Of a DNA stretch of 64,000 nucleotides, positions 48,378 through 58,100 are shown piece by piece. The stretch is taken from assembly GCA_963719525.1 (NCBI GenBank), contig CAVRCG010000001.1, positions 1,807,710 through 1,871,709 of the forward strand, read 5' to 3'. The stretch is from Bernardetia sp963719525. GTDB lineage: Bacteria > Bacteroidota > Bacteroidia > Cytophagales > Bernardetiaceae. Position numbers and translations under genes: made by a program. How positions within the stretch are numbered: the stretch's first letter is position 1; every line of letters begins with the position of its first letter. Below the pieces are notes generated by a model. The model was not told the DNA's origin. It was given only the letters and a program-made list of their open reading frames with translations, and ran no database searches.

Positions 48378-48794
48378 ATGAAAACTATAAAATCATTCTT
48401 ACTTCTTTCTGCTCTGATTACTATTTTATTTTCTTGTCAGTCTAATTCTGAAAAAAAGACTGATGAGTTTGCCAAAAAATTTGACGGAAGTTGGAAATTA
48501 AAAAAATTGAAAGGAAAACGAGCTGTTCAAGATTCTATCATAGCAAAATTTCCTGTTACATTAAATGTAGAAGATACAGCTTTTTTATTCCGACAAGCCA
48601 CACAGTACGGACAAGTAACTTACAGAAATTGGTCTTTTGAAGATTCTATTTTGCTTCTACCTTATTCTAACACATCAAGACAAGAAGATACTTTGAGTTT
48701 CAAAGTTTTAGGGCTGAATGAAAGGGAATTGATTTTAGAGCGAAAAGATAGTTTGAATGCAGGATTTGATACGCTTTATTTTGAGAGGTATTGA
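48378..48794 (+). CDS. Small lipoprotein, lipocalin-like beta domain
   Basis: 138 aa with SPII lipobox FSC (Cys20, LFSCQSN). The mature part has GSWKLKKLKGKR and beta strands as in lipocalin-like 'DUF' domains of Bacteroidota lipoproteins. Function not known. Promoter box 51 nt upstream. Confidence 0.65.
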   Translation: MKTIKSFLLLSALITILFSCQSNSEKKTDEFAKKFDGSWKLKKLKGKRAVQDSIIAKFPVTLNVEDTAFLFRQATQYGQVTYRNWSFEDSILLLPYSNTSRQEDTLSFKVLGLNERELILERKDSLNAGFDTLYFERY

Positions 48795-49057
48795 GATTTA
48801 TTTTTAAATCAAAAAATCATTTTTTTGGACTCAACAAAATGACAATGGAGTGTTTCAGAGATGTTTTTGCAAAGAAATTACTGCTTTTTGAATAGCTTTT
48901 TCAAAATTTCTCTATTCTTTATAATCGAATAATTTTTATAAATCTCTAGCCGACCAAAACTCTAACTTTTCTATTTCTCTTCGTAGTTCTTCTAATCTTG
49001 AAAACAGAAGATCATGTTGGATTAATTCATTTTTTTTTAGGGTTTTGATTTAGAACA

Positions 49058-50005
49058 TTAAACAAACTTAAAATCTAATTGAGAAACCGTTTTTTGAGTA
49101 GAAATTTTCGAAGTAAGCAAAGATTGTTCGTTGTTGATTCTGTTTAAAATTTCTTGATTAGAAACAGAATTTTTTAATTTTACATTTGACAAAAGAGCTT
49201 CATAAACGGCATTTCTGTTTTCCTCTTTTCCTCCAATATGATAAAAATGTTCTTTTGTAGTGATGAAACATTCTTTCCAAATAGAAAAAATATATTCGTT
49301 TGTTCTGTACTTATTACTTAACCAAGTTGATAAAATAAATTTTGCTTCTGAATCTATCAATTTTTGATGTAATAAAATTTCATTTTCCTCTGACCATGAA
49401 TCAAAATAATCTACGTGTCTTCCCAAATAAGGAGGGTCGCAATAAATCAAATCATCGTTATTTGTTTCTTCTAAAGTAGCTGCAAAATCTTGATTTTTGA
49501 ATGTGTAATCTCCTAACTCTATGATTTGAGAAATTTTATCTACTTGATTACTTATTTTTGTAACTAAAGATTGTGCAAAACGATTTGGCTTCTTGCAAAA
49601 CGGAACATTGAACCCACCTTTACGATTGAAACGCATCATTCCATTAAAACAAGAACGACTTAAAAACAAAAAATCTAATGGATTTTGTTCTTCATTAAAC
49701 CGTTGTCGTACTTCATAATAATGTTTTCCTTCCGATGAAAGCAACTTTTTTCCTTCTTCTGTCAAATGATTTTTGACTATTCCACTCGTAATTTCTCTAT
49801 CTTGAAGAGCTTTATAAAAACGAATCAGATGAGGATTGCTATCACACAAAAGAGCTTTTTTAGGTCTAACATTAAACGCTACAACACCTGTTCCCATAAA
49901 CGGCTCAACCCAACGTTCATATTCTAAATTTGCTACATTGTCATTAATCCAACCTGTTAGTTTTGATTTTATGCCTTGTGATTTTATGGGTGGAATGAAT
50001 GTCAT
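49058..50005 (-). CDS. D12-class (Dam-like) N6-adenine DNA methyltransferase, partner of the EcoRV-like enzyme
   Basis: 315 aa. Motif I is EPFMGTG (34-40) and motif IV is DPPY (190-193), with the alpha-group order of Dam/M.EcoRV. It should methylate adenine in the site cut by its partner; M.EcoRV modifies the first A of GATATC, so the same site is predicted. Its start overlaps the end of the endonuclease gene by 4 nt (50002-50005), so the two genes are translated together. Family length is 270-310, so this is complete. Confidence 0.92.
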   Translation of the reverse strand: MTFIPPIKSQGIKSKLTGWINDNVANLEYERWVEPFMGTGVVAFNVRPKKALLCDSNPHLIRFYKALQDREITSGIVKNHLTEEGKKLLSSEGKHYYEVRQRFNEEQNPLDFLFLSRSCFNGMMRFNRKGGFNVPFCKKPNRFAQSLVTKISNQVDKISQIIELGDYTFKNQDFAATLEETNNDDLIYCDPPYLGRHVDYFDSWSEENEILLHQKLIDSEAKFILSTWLSNKYRTNEYIFSIWKECFITTKEHFYHIGGKEENRNAVYEALLSNVKLKNSVSNQEILNRINNEQSLLTSKISTQKTVSQLDFKFV

Positions 50006-50622
50006 TTTGTTTTCTTTTTAGATTTAGAAATATTAATTAATTTTTCATCTATGTCTTTTACCTTCAAATACTCTTTGAGAGTAGTCAGCTTTTTAAATGT
50101 ACCCTTCTTTTTTAAGTTTGGAACTTGCATTACTCCTTGATTTATCCAATATTCATCAAAAATATTTTCTCCTAGAATAGCGAAAACACCGTTTCCCTTC
50201 AATATATCTTCAATGCAATTAATACTTCCAATATTTGCAGTATTGCCACTTCCACTTTTATCACTTGCTATTTTCCATTTTTCTACTACGAAAAATTCTA
50301 TATCTTTTATAACGGAATTAATAGTGTGTAGTTGTTCAAGAGGTACAACTATGGTTTCATCTATATCAGTTTCTAAAGTACGAGTATAGAGTATTCCCAA
50401 ACAAATATGAGCTTTATATTCTCCATAAGGAAATTGAACATTTTTACTACTTGTCCTATCTCTAAAATAAGCTCCATGAGAACCTAATGTAAAACCATTG
50501 CAAAAACCTGTATGAGTTTTCAAACGGTAGGTAGTTTTTATATCTAAAGCATACTTTACGGAACTATCTATTTTACTCACAAAAGACATATCTGGATACC
50601 AATTTTGTTTTTCTGCTAACAC
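50002..50622 (-). CDS. EcoRV-like type II restriction endonuclease, N-terminally shortened
   Basis: 206 aa. It has the EcoRV active site order YPD (Asp11) and DIK (Asp27, Lys29) with the same 16-residue spacing as Asp74 to Asp90/Lys92 of EcoRV, followed by TTY. It also has the recognition loop GSGNTANIGSI. The predicted site is therefore GATATC with a blunt cut. The in-frame coding continues upstream beyond the GTG at 50622 (IVLAEK preceded by QLFPKFKEFANATGFE) to about 50700 with no ATG or TTG, so the N-terminal 35-40 residues of EcoRV are missing or the true start is a rare codon. It may be partly inactive. Confidence 0.88.
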   Translation of the reverse strand: MLAEKQNWYPDMSFVSKIDSSVKYALDIKTTYRLKTHTGFCNGFTLGSHGAYFRDRTSSKNVQFPYGEYKAHICLGILYTRTLETDIDETIVVPLEQLHTINSVIKDIEFFVVEKWKIASDKSGSGNTANIGSINCIEDILKGNGVFAILGENIFDEYWINQGVMQVPNLKKKGTFKKLTTLKEYLKVKDIDEKLINISKSKKKTK

Positions 50623-50763
50623 AATTTCAAATCCCGTTGCATTAGCAAACTCTTTAAACTTAGGAAAAAGTTGAATTTCTAATATCTTAATATCTAAAAC
50701 TAAAATGTATCTTTGAAAAATAAAAACACATGGCTCTTAAACGATGCTATTTTTTTAGCAAAA

Positions 50764-51717
50764 ATGTCTATTTTGGATAAAAAAAACATAGAAATGAGAA
50801 TTGCTTACAAAACAAATTTAGGAACTTACTATCAAGGAGATATAGAAAAAATACTTATTTCTAAAAAAATGGAAAAGTATAAAGGAAACATAGATCTTAT
50901 ATTTACGTCACCTCCCTTTCCATTAACAAGAAAAAAGAAATATGGAAATCTTAATGGTCAAGAATATTTAGATTGGCTACAGAACATTGGAGCATTACTT
51001 TATGATTACCTTTCTCCGACAGGTTCAATTGTAATAGAATTAGGAAATTCTTGGGAAGCAGGTATACCTGTTATGTCAGTATTACCATTAAAGTCTTTAC
51101 TTGCATTCTTAGAAAGCAACAACTATTATTTATGTCAGCAATTTATATGGAATAATACAGCTAAGTTACCAAGTCCTGCATATTGGGTTAATATTCAGAG
51201 AAATAGGGTTAAAGATTCTTTTACTAATATATGGTGGATGAGTAAAACTCCTACTCCTAAAGCTGACAATAGAAAAGTATTAGTAGAATATAGTGACTCA
51301 ATGAAGAAGCTACTAAAAACAAAAAAGTATAATTCAGGTAAACGTCCCTCAGAACACGATATTAGTCCGAAATCTTTTCTTAAAAACAATGAAGGCGCAA
51401 TTCCATCAAATGTTATTTCTACTCCTAATACAGGATTTTCTACATCATACTATACTTACTGTAAAGAGAAAGAGTATGATATACATCCAGCTAGAATGCC
51501 TTCAAAAATACCTGAATTTTTTATCAAAATGCTAACTAATGAAGGCGATTTAGTTCTTGATCCTTTTGGAGGTAGTAATACAACTGGTTTTGTTGCTGAA
51601 GGTCTGAATAGAAGGTGGTTATCTTGCGAAATAAATACAGAGTATATTGCAGGTTCCATAGGCTATTTCCAAAAAGAGAGTAAATTAAGTTCTTGGATGA
51701 GAAAACAAACAATATAA
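50764..51717 (+). CDS. Beta-group DNA methyltransferase of PvuII type (N4-cytosine or N6-adenine)
   Basis: Up to 334 aa if the TTG at 50713 is used; ATG 50764 or 50794 is more likely because the family begins near RIAYKTNLGTYYQGD. Motif IV is TSPPFP and comes before motif I DPFGGSNTTG near the C-terminus, the permuted order of the beta group. SPPF is usual for N4-cytosine methylases such as M.PvuII. The gene starts divergently from the EcoRV-like gene, about 100 nt away. The next two genes follow in the same direction, so it probably opens a three-gene operon. Confidence 0.9.
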   Translation: MSILDKKNIEMRIAYKTNLGTYYQGDIEKILISKKMEKYKGNIDLIFTSPPFPLTRKKKYGNLNGQEYLDWLQNIGALLYDYLSPTGSIVIELGNSWEAGIPVMSVLPLKSLLAFLESNNYYLCQQFIWNNTAKLPSPAYWVNIQRNRVKDSFTNIWWMSKTPTPKADNRKVLVEYSDSMKKLLKTKKYNSGKRPSEHDISPKSFLKNNEGAIPSNVISTPNTGFSTSYYTYCKEKEYDIHPARMPSKIPEFFIKMLTNEGDLVLDPFGGSNTTGFVAEGLNRRWLSCEINTEYIAGSIGYFQKESKLSSWMRKQTI

Positions 51718-51791
51718 ATTATTTTTGTTATACATATTTTTTTTCTAGCTTTAGAAGATCAAACAAATAATGGCTTTTACATAATTAAAAT

Positions 51792-52583
51792 ATGAAAGGA
51801 AAATCAAAAATCTTGATAATGGATGAATGGTTTGAAGAATTTATGCCAGGTACATATCTTGAAGATGATTTAGAACGTACAATCATTGCTAAATCTAATC
51901 AAATATTTCCTGATTATTATACAATCATTTTCAACCTCACATTAGAGTACGAAGGAGAGAAAAGCAAACCTGATTTATGTTTAGTAGAAAAAGATTATAC
52001 TAATTGGTATATTGTTGAAGTAGAATTAGCAACTAAACCATTCAAAGGACATACAGAGAAACAAGTAAGAGTTTTTAGTAATGCTCGTTATAATGCAAAT
52101 CAAATATCAGAATATCTATTTAAAAAAAATTCTGATATTGATAAAGTTAAGATGAAGTCATTAATAAGAAAAGAACAACCTCATGTGCTAGTAATGGTAA
52201 GTGATTATCCCACTTGGGCTAATGATATATTGAATTATTCTCGTACTGGTTTATTGGTATTTGGTATGTTTGAGCATCCCGATAATATTGAAGCTTATCG
52301 CATTGATGGAGAATATCCTTTCATATCTGTTGGGCGTTCAGTATGTCAATTTCCAAAATATCCTGCAAATATTTTAAAGGTTTTAAATCCATCCTTATTA
52401 GCAGGTATAAATCACGAGCAAACTGCTGTGATATATTATGAAGGTAAAAGAACTAAATGGACACGAATAGATGATGGCAAAGAAACAAATCTTGTTCCTA
52501 CTGGATTGAACCCTTTAAATGTGAGAAAGAAATATTTTTTAATTTTGAACGATAAAAATGAGCTTTATCTTAAAGAGAAGTAA
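51792..52583 (+). CDS. PD-(D/E)xK-like putative nuclease of the methylase/MORC operon
   Basis: 263 aa. It has SKPDLCLVEKDYTNWYIVEVELATK, in which P60-D61 and E76-V77-E78 match the PD...ExE/K pattern of the restriction-endonuclease fold (the usual Lys is replaced by Leu or Glu here, so activity is uncertain). A preceding helix (LERTIIAKSNQIFPDYY) is as in the fold. It starts 75 nt after the methylase gene and ends 3 nt before the MORC-like ATPase, which suggests one functional unit. I do not recognise a named family. Confidence 0.65.
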   Translation: MKGKSKILIMDEWFEEFMPGTYLEDDLERTIIAKSNQIFPDYYTIIFNLTLEYEGEKSKPDLCLVEKDYTNWYIVEVELATKPFKGHTEKQVRVFSNARYNANQISEYLFKKNSDIDKVKMKSLIRKEQPHVLVMVSDYPTWANDILNYSRTGLLVFGMFEHPDNIEAYRIDGEYPFISVGRSVCQFPKYPANILKVLNPSLLAGINHEQTAVIYYEGKRTKWTRIDDGKETNLVPTGLNPLNVRKKYFLILNDKNELYLKEK

Positions 52584-52586
52584 AAA

Positions 52587-54113
52587 ATGAAAGATTTAGA
52601 ATTAACGTTTACTGCAAGTATAGCAGAGTCTTACAAAAGACTTGCTTACAAGTTATGGTACGCACTATCTGAATTTGTAGATAACTCAACACAATCTTAT
52701 TACAACAATAAAGAAGAGTTAGACGCAGTTTTAGATAAAGAAGGGCGAAAATTAACTGTTTCAATAAATTATGAAAAAGGAGAAAGTTTAGAAGAAAGCT
52801 ATTTCATAATAGAAGACAATGCTTATGGGATGGACGAAAAAATATTACGTAGAGCTTTTACAACAGGTCAGCCTCCAGAAAACAATACTGGAAGAAGTAG
52901 GTATGGTTTAGGAATGAAAACTGCTTCTTTTTGGCTAGGAAGTGCTTGGAAAGTAGAAACTACTATGTTAGGTTCTGAAAAGAAATACTCTATTGAGGTA
53001 GATATAAGCAAAATAGTAGGTAACGGCATCAGCTTAATAGTGAGTGAAAATATTTGTGATAAGAAAGAACACTTTACTAAAATAGTAATAAAAAGTCTGC
53101 ATCGTGAATTTATAGGACGAACTTTAGGAAAAGTAAAGTCGTATTTATCTTCTATTTACCGTTATGATTTAATGTCTGATGAAATTGATATTATATGGAA
53201 AGGGGATTACTTGGAGTGGAAAGAATTAGACTCATTATTAGCAGAAGATTTTGAAGGAGACAAACTGAAAAAGGAATTTAAATTAGAAATAGGAGGAAAG
53301 TCGGTTACGGGTTGGGCAGGTGTATTAGATAGAGGTAGTAGAGGTAGAGCAGGTTTTGCTTTGGTACAAAATAGAAGAGTTATAAACTCAAATTATAGAC
53401 CAGAATTAATATACGGAGAGCAAGAGGGTGGTAGAAATGATTTGATAAATCAAAGACTGATGGGAGAAGTATTTGTAGATGGATTTGATGTTAGTCATAC
53501 AAAGGATGAGATATTATGGGGAGCTGGAGAAGAAGAAGAGTTAGAAGAACTGTTGGAAGCAGAAATAGATGATCTAATAAGACAAGCTAAAACAAGGAGA
53601 GTTAGAGCGACTTCAACTCTAGGTTCTGCTGAAGTATATATTGGAATGGAGAATATCTCAAAGGAGTTGACAAGTAATGAGGCTCAAGATATAATGAAAA
53701 CGATAGAGATCCCATCTGAACAAGCACTAGAAAGAGCAAATCAAAATTTAGTCGAAACTGTTACAAAAAGAATTCTTGAGCCTGTAATCATTATTATTGG
53801 TTCTCTTACAGTAAAACTTTATACAGATGAAGACTTGTCTTCATACGATCCTTATGTAATAGCAGATTCAGTAAAGAAGAGTTCAGAAGTAGATGAATTA
53901 AGTATTATTTTTAATCCTAATCACCCACATTGGACAGAAATAAAAGATCAAGAGGGAGTTTCTATATTTATACGACAAGTAGTATATGATGGTGTTGCTG
54001 AATGGAAAGCTTGGAAAAAAACAGGTGCTATTAATCACGATACTGTTAAGTTTATAAAGGATAATCTCTTGCGAATTCCATTTAAAGTACAAAACAGTTC
54101 AACAGATTCATAA
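52587..54113 (+). CDS. GHKL (MORC/MutL-like) ATPase
   Basis: 508 aa. Bergerat motifs: N-box LSEFVDNS (Glu29, Asp32, Asn33), motif DNAYGMD (77-83) and G2 RSRYGLGMKTA (104-113), typical of MORC and related Hsp90/MutL-like ATPases. A ribosomal S5-like domain probably follows (about 180-330). The C-terminal part (about 340-508) is of unknown type. Prokaryotic MORC-like ATPases were described by Iyer, Abhiman and Aravind as parts of restriction-modification operons, which fits the neighbours (methylase and PD-(D/E)xK). ATP-driven DNA clamping to direct the nuclease is inference. Confidence 0.85.
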   Translation: MKDLELTFTASIAESYKRLAYKLWYALSEFVDNSTQSYYNNKEELDAVLDKEGRKLTVSINYEKGESLEESYFIIEDNAYGMDEKILRRAFTTGQPPENNTGRSRYGLGMKTASFWLGSAWKVETTMLGSEKKYSIEVDISKIVGNGISLIVSENICDKKEHFTKIVIKSLHREFIGRTLGKVKSYLSSIYRYDLMSDEIDIIWKGDYLEWKELDSLLAEDFEGDKLKKEFKLEIGGKSVTGWAGVLDRGSRGRAGFALVQNRRVINSNYRPELIYGEQEGGRNDLINQRLMGEVFVDGFDVSHTKDEILWGAGEEEELEELLEAEIDDLIRQAKTRRVRATSTLGSAEVYIGMENISKELTSNEAQDIMKTIEIPSEQALERANQNLVETVTKRILEPVIIIIGSLTVKLYTDEDLSSYDPYVIADSVKKSSEVDELSIIFNPNHPHWTEIKDQEGVSIFIRQVVYDGVAEWKAWKKTGAINHDTVKFIKDNLLRIPFKVQNSSTDS

Positions 54114-54250
54114 GTATTGTTTAATAAAGTGTGTAAATTTAAAACGGCTTTCAATCATATTTTGTAAAAGATTTTTATATACTTAGGACAGTTTAGAATA
54201 GATTTAGGTATCAACAAGTTAAACTGTCCTCTACACAAAATTACTTTTAC

Positions 54251-54297
54251 CCCACCTAACAAATCACACCCAATTGCTCAATATCTCTAGCCAAATC
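54251..54297 (-). repeat. Remnant copy of the dnaE 3' end
   Basis: 47 nt, four mismatches from 55154-55200; on the minus strand it still reads NDLARDIEQLGVIC then TAG. It ends 1 nt before the vapC stop codon. Confidence 0.85.
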
Positions 54298-54298
54298 G

Positions 54299-54757
54299 TT
54301 AATAAAAAAGAGCAATATCTATTTCTACAACATCAATAAATTCATTATGCAAGTGTTCAAAATCTTGATCTGTTGTAAGTAATGTTGCTTTTTGTGCCAT
54401 CGATGAAGCTGCTATCCATAAATCATTTTTACCCATATTTCTAGCACTCATTCCTTTTGGCAAAGGTTTATCTTTCAATTTGCCTTGACTATAAGCATCT
54501 ATAATTCCGTAATTATTTATGATAGAAATAGAAGTAGCTTTTATGAGTTCGAAACCTTTCAAAATTTGATTTAAAGCTATAAGTTTTGGTTTTCCCCATT
54601 TATTCTTACGAGTAATAGAAGAGAGTTCTCCCAAACTAATATGTGTATATGAAAACCTATTTTCGGTATCTTTCAAGTAATTTTCTCTAAAAAAAGAGCT
54701 AAATAATCTACTCTTTACAAGCAGGATTAAAATATTGGTATCTAAAATGTAATTCAT
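54299..54757 (-). CDS. PIN-domain toxin, VapC-like
   Basis: 152 aa. PIN ribonuclease active-site acids: Asp6 (LDTNIL), Glu44 (SLGELSS), Asp112 (NDLWIAA) and Asp130/132 (TTDQDF). As in VapC, it should cut tRNA or rRNA and stop growth when free of the antitoxin. The gene overlaps the upstream antitoxin gene by 4 nt (54754-54757), a typical TA arrangement. Its stop codon touches a repeat of the dnaE end, so the pair was inserted there. Confidence 0.88.
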   Translation of the reverse strand: MNYILDTNILILLVKSRLFSSFFRENYLKDTENRFSYTHISLGELSSITRKNKWGKPKLIALNQILKGFELIKATSISIINNYGIIDAYSQGKLKDKPLPKGMSARNMGKNDLWIAASSMAQKATLLTTDQDFEHLHNEFIDVVEIDIALFY

Positions 54758-55077
54758 TTTTTTAGCATTTCTAAAAGTTCTTCAATCGTTTCCTGTTTAT
54801 CATCTTCTAAACTGCCAAAATAAGGAATTGCAGTTTCTAAGTTAGCAGTATAAGGAGAAGGCAATATTTCTTTTTCTAATTCTTCATACGAAAGAGTAGA
54901 AACTGTTTCTTCTAATTCCAATCCTTCGTATAAGAAACTTGTATCTTCTACATCTTCATACTTATTTACTTTTTCTATTTGGTCTATTTCTTTGTACAAA
55001 ATACCCAATCTACTTGCCATACTAAGAAGTAAATTTATATCCTGTCCATTAGAAGACTGCAAAATTATTGTACGCAT
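54754..55077 (-). CDS. Putative antitoxin of the VapC-like toxin
   Basis: 107 aa, acidic C-terminus (EDDKQETIEELLEMLKK) and an N-terminal part that could bind DNA. No named antitoxin family recognised; the call rests on position (4-nt overlap with the PIN gene) and size. Antitoxins of this kind bind the toxin and often repress their own promoter. Confidence 0.7.
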   Translation of the reverse strand: MRTIILQSSNGQDINLLLSMASRLGILYKEIDQIEKVNKYEDVEDTSFLYEGLELEETVSTLSYEELEKEILPSPYTANLETAIPYFGSLEDDKQETIEELLEMLKK

Positions 55078-55149
55078 ATTTTCTAATTAGTTAAAGTAAT
55101 TTGATTTTTAATTCTTATAAATATACAAAAAAATCATTTCTTTTCTACA

Positions 55150-58100
55150 TCAACCCACCTGACAAACCACACCCAACTGCTCAATATCTCTAACCAAATC
55201 ACTCGTAGGATTTATTTGCAAATGATGCGAAACCGTTTTTATAAAAGTACGTCCTGTTTGTGGTGCTTGATGAAAAAACTCCATTTTTATTTTACAATCT
55301 CCAGCCTTGCAGTCATTGAATAAATTCTCTAAATCTACAATTAAGTTTTCGTTTAGATTTAATAAATTAATGGCAATGTGAATGCTTGAAATTGGTTTCT
55401 GCTTGACATCACTAAGTAACGTAATGTTTTTTATTTTGAGTTCTACTTCATCAGGATTTTTGTATTTTTCCTCCATTCGTCCTGTTATCAAAAGAAATTC
55501 TCCCTGTATCAAAAAGGCTTTAAAATGGTCATATTCTTTCCCAAAAAGTGCAAATTTGTAGCTTCCAGAATAATCTTCTAAAGTAAACAATCCAAAATCT
55601 CTTCCTGATGCTGTCTTTCGGTGCGCCACTTCGATGACCATTCCTCCTACTTTTAGTTCCGAACCTTTCCTTCCGTTTGCTAAATTTAGAAGTGTAGAAG
55701 AACAGTTCGTTTTCATTTCGATTTTATATTGGTCTAATGGATGTCCAGAAATAAAGAAACCAACGACTTCTTTTTCTTTGTTGAGCTTATCTATTTCTGT
55801 CCAGCGTTCGATTTCGGCAAGGCGTGGACGCATAATTTCTACTTTTCCATTTACTCCTCCAAACATAGAAACCTGCGAAGATTCCTTTTCGTCTTTTTGT
55901 GCCTTCGAATAAGCCAAAAGCAAATCCAAATTGGTTTTTCCTGTATCGGTTGGAGCAAAAATCTGCGCTCTATGAACGCCTTCAAAACTATCAAAAGCAC
56001 CTGCAAATGTCAAGGCTTCAAAAGTTCTTTTGTTGATAACCGACAAATCCATTCGCTCTACAAAACCAAAAATATCTTTGTACTTTCCTTCTTTTTCCCT
56101 TTCTGTAATAATATATGAAACGGCTGTTTCTCCTGCTCCTTTGATGGCTGCAAGTCCGAAACGAATTTGTCCTTTATCATTCACACCAAAACGCTCAATA
56201 CTTTCATTGACATCAGGACCCAAAACAGGAACGCCAATACGCTGTGCTTCATCGATAAAAAATGTAATTTTTTCAATATTGCTAATGTTGTTACTCAAAA
56301 CGGCTGCCATATATTCGGCTGGATAATGTGCCTTCAAATAACCCGTTTGAAAAGCCACAACAGAATACGCTGCCGAGTGAGAACGGTTGAAACCATAAGC
56401 AGCAAATTTTTCCATTACCTCAAATACTTCTTCGGCTTTTTTCTTATCAATTCCGTGTGTTTTCTTTGCTCCTTCTACAAAAATGGACTTTTGTTTTGCC
56501 ATTTCATCAGCCTTTTTCTTACCCATTGCACGACGCAAAATATCTGCACCACCGAGCGAATAACCTCCCATTATCTGTGCAGCCTGCATAATCTGCTCTT
56601 GATAAATCATAATTCCGAAGGTCGGTTCAAGAATTGGTCGTAGCAGTTCGTGAGGATATTCGACCGTCTCTTTTCCGTGTTTTCGGTTGATATAAGAAGG
56701 AATAAAATCCATCGGACCAGGACGGTACAAGGCATTCATGGCAATCAAATCTTCAATATTTGTCGGCTTTAATTCCTTCAAATACTTACGCATTCCGTCC
56801 GACTCAAACTGAAAAGTTCCTACCGTATCAGCTCGTTGATAGAGTTCATACGCCTTTGTATCTTCAATCGGAATTTGGTCAGGGTCAATTCTGACACCGT
56901 GATTTTTTTCGATTAAATCAATGGCATCTTTTATAATTGTCAAAGTTTTCAGACCCAAAAAGTCCATTTTGAGCATTCCTGCATCTTCAACTACTTTTCC
57001 ATCAAATTGCGTAATAAAGAGGTCAGAGTCTTTCGACGTACAAACAGGAATATACTCGGTAATGTCGTCTGGTGCAATGATTACACCTGCTGCATGTGTT
57101 CCTGTATTACGAACCGAACCTTCCAAAATCTTAGCGTTCTGTAAAACTTTTCCCTGCAAATCTTTTGCTTTAAAAATTTGGCGTAATTCCTCTACTTCTT
57201 CAAAAGCACTCGTCAGAGTAGTTCCCGGTTTACTAGAAACGAGTTTTGCAATTCGATTGGACTCATCTAATGGCAATTCCATCACACGAGCCACATCTTT
57301 TATAGACATTTTGGCTGCCATTGTTCCATAAGTTACAATTTGTGCCACTTGATTACGACCGTATTTTTGAATTACATAATCGATAACAGCTTGCCTTCCT
57401 ACATCATCAAAATCTACGTCAATATCTGGCATCGACACACGTTCTGGATTTAAGAAACGCTCAAAAAGTAGGTTGTAAAGAATAGGGTCAATGTTGGTAA
57501 TTCCGATGCAATAAGCGACTACTGAACCTGCTGCAGAGCCCCTCCCTGGACCAACGGCAACACCAATTCTTCTAGCTTCATTAATAAAATCTTGTACAAT
57601 CAAAAAGTAACCAGGGAAACCCATGTCCTTCATAATTTTGAGTTCGTGGTCGATGCGTTCTCTAATGGCTGGCGTAATTTCTTTGTAACGTTTTGCTGCT
57701 CCTTCATACGCTAGATGAGCTAGATACGCATCTTCATCTGGAAACTCTGCTGGAATTTCATATTTAGGTAATAAAATATCACGTTTTAGCTTTATGACTT
57801 CTGTTTTATTTACAATTTCCATCGTCGTTTCAATAGACTCTGGAAGGTCTGCGAAAAGTTGGTTCATTTCTTCGGCAGATTTAAAATAAAATTCGTGGTT
57901 CGGAAAACCAAAACGATAACCACGACCACGACCTACTGGCGTACTTTTCGGAATACCGTCTTTTACACACAAAAGCGTATCATGTGCATCTGCATCGTCT
58001 TTTTGAAGGTAATAGCAATCATTGGAAGCAAAATATTTTACGTCGTATTTGTCAGCCCAACTCAATAAAATTTCATTTACTCGCTCCTCTTCTTCTAATC

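Noticed and set aside
50713..50763. TTG start for the PvuII-type methylase
   Set aside because: The extra residues do not match the family start, and the DNA overlaps the upstream region of the divergent EcoRV-like gene. Kept as alternative only.
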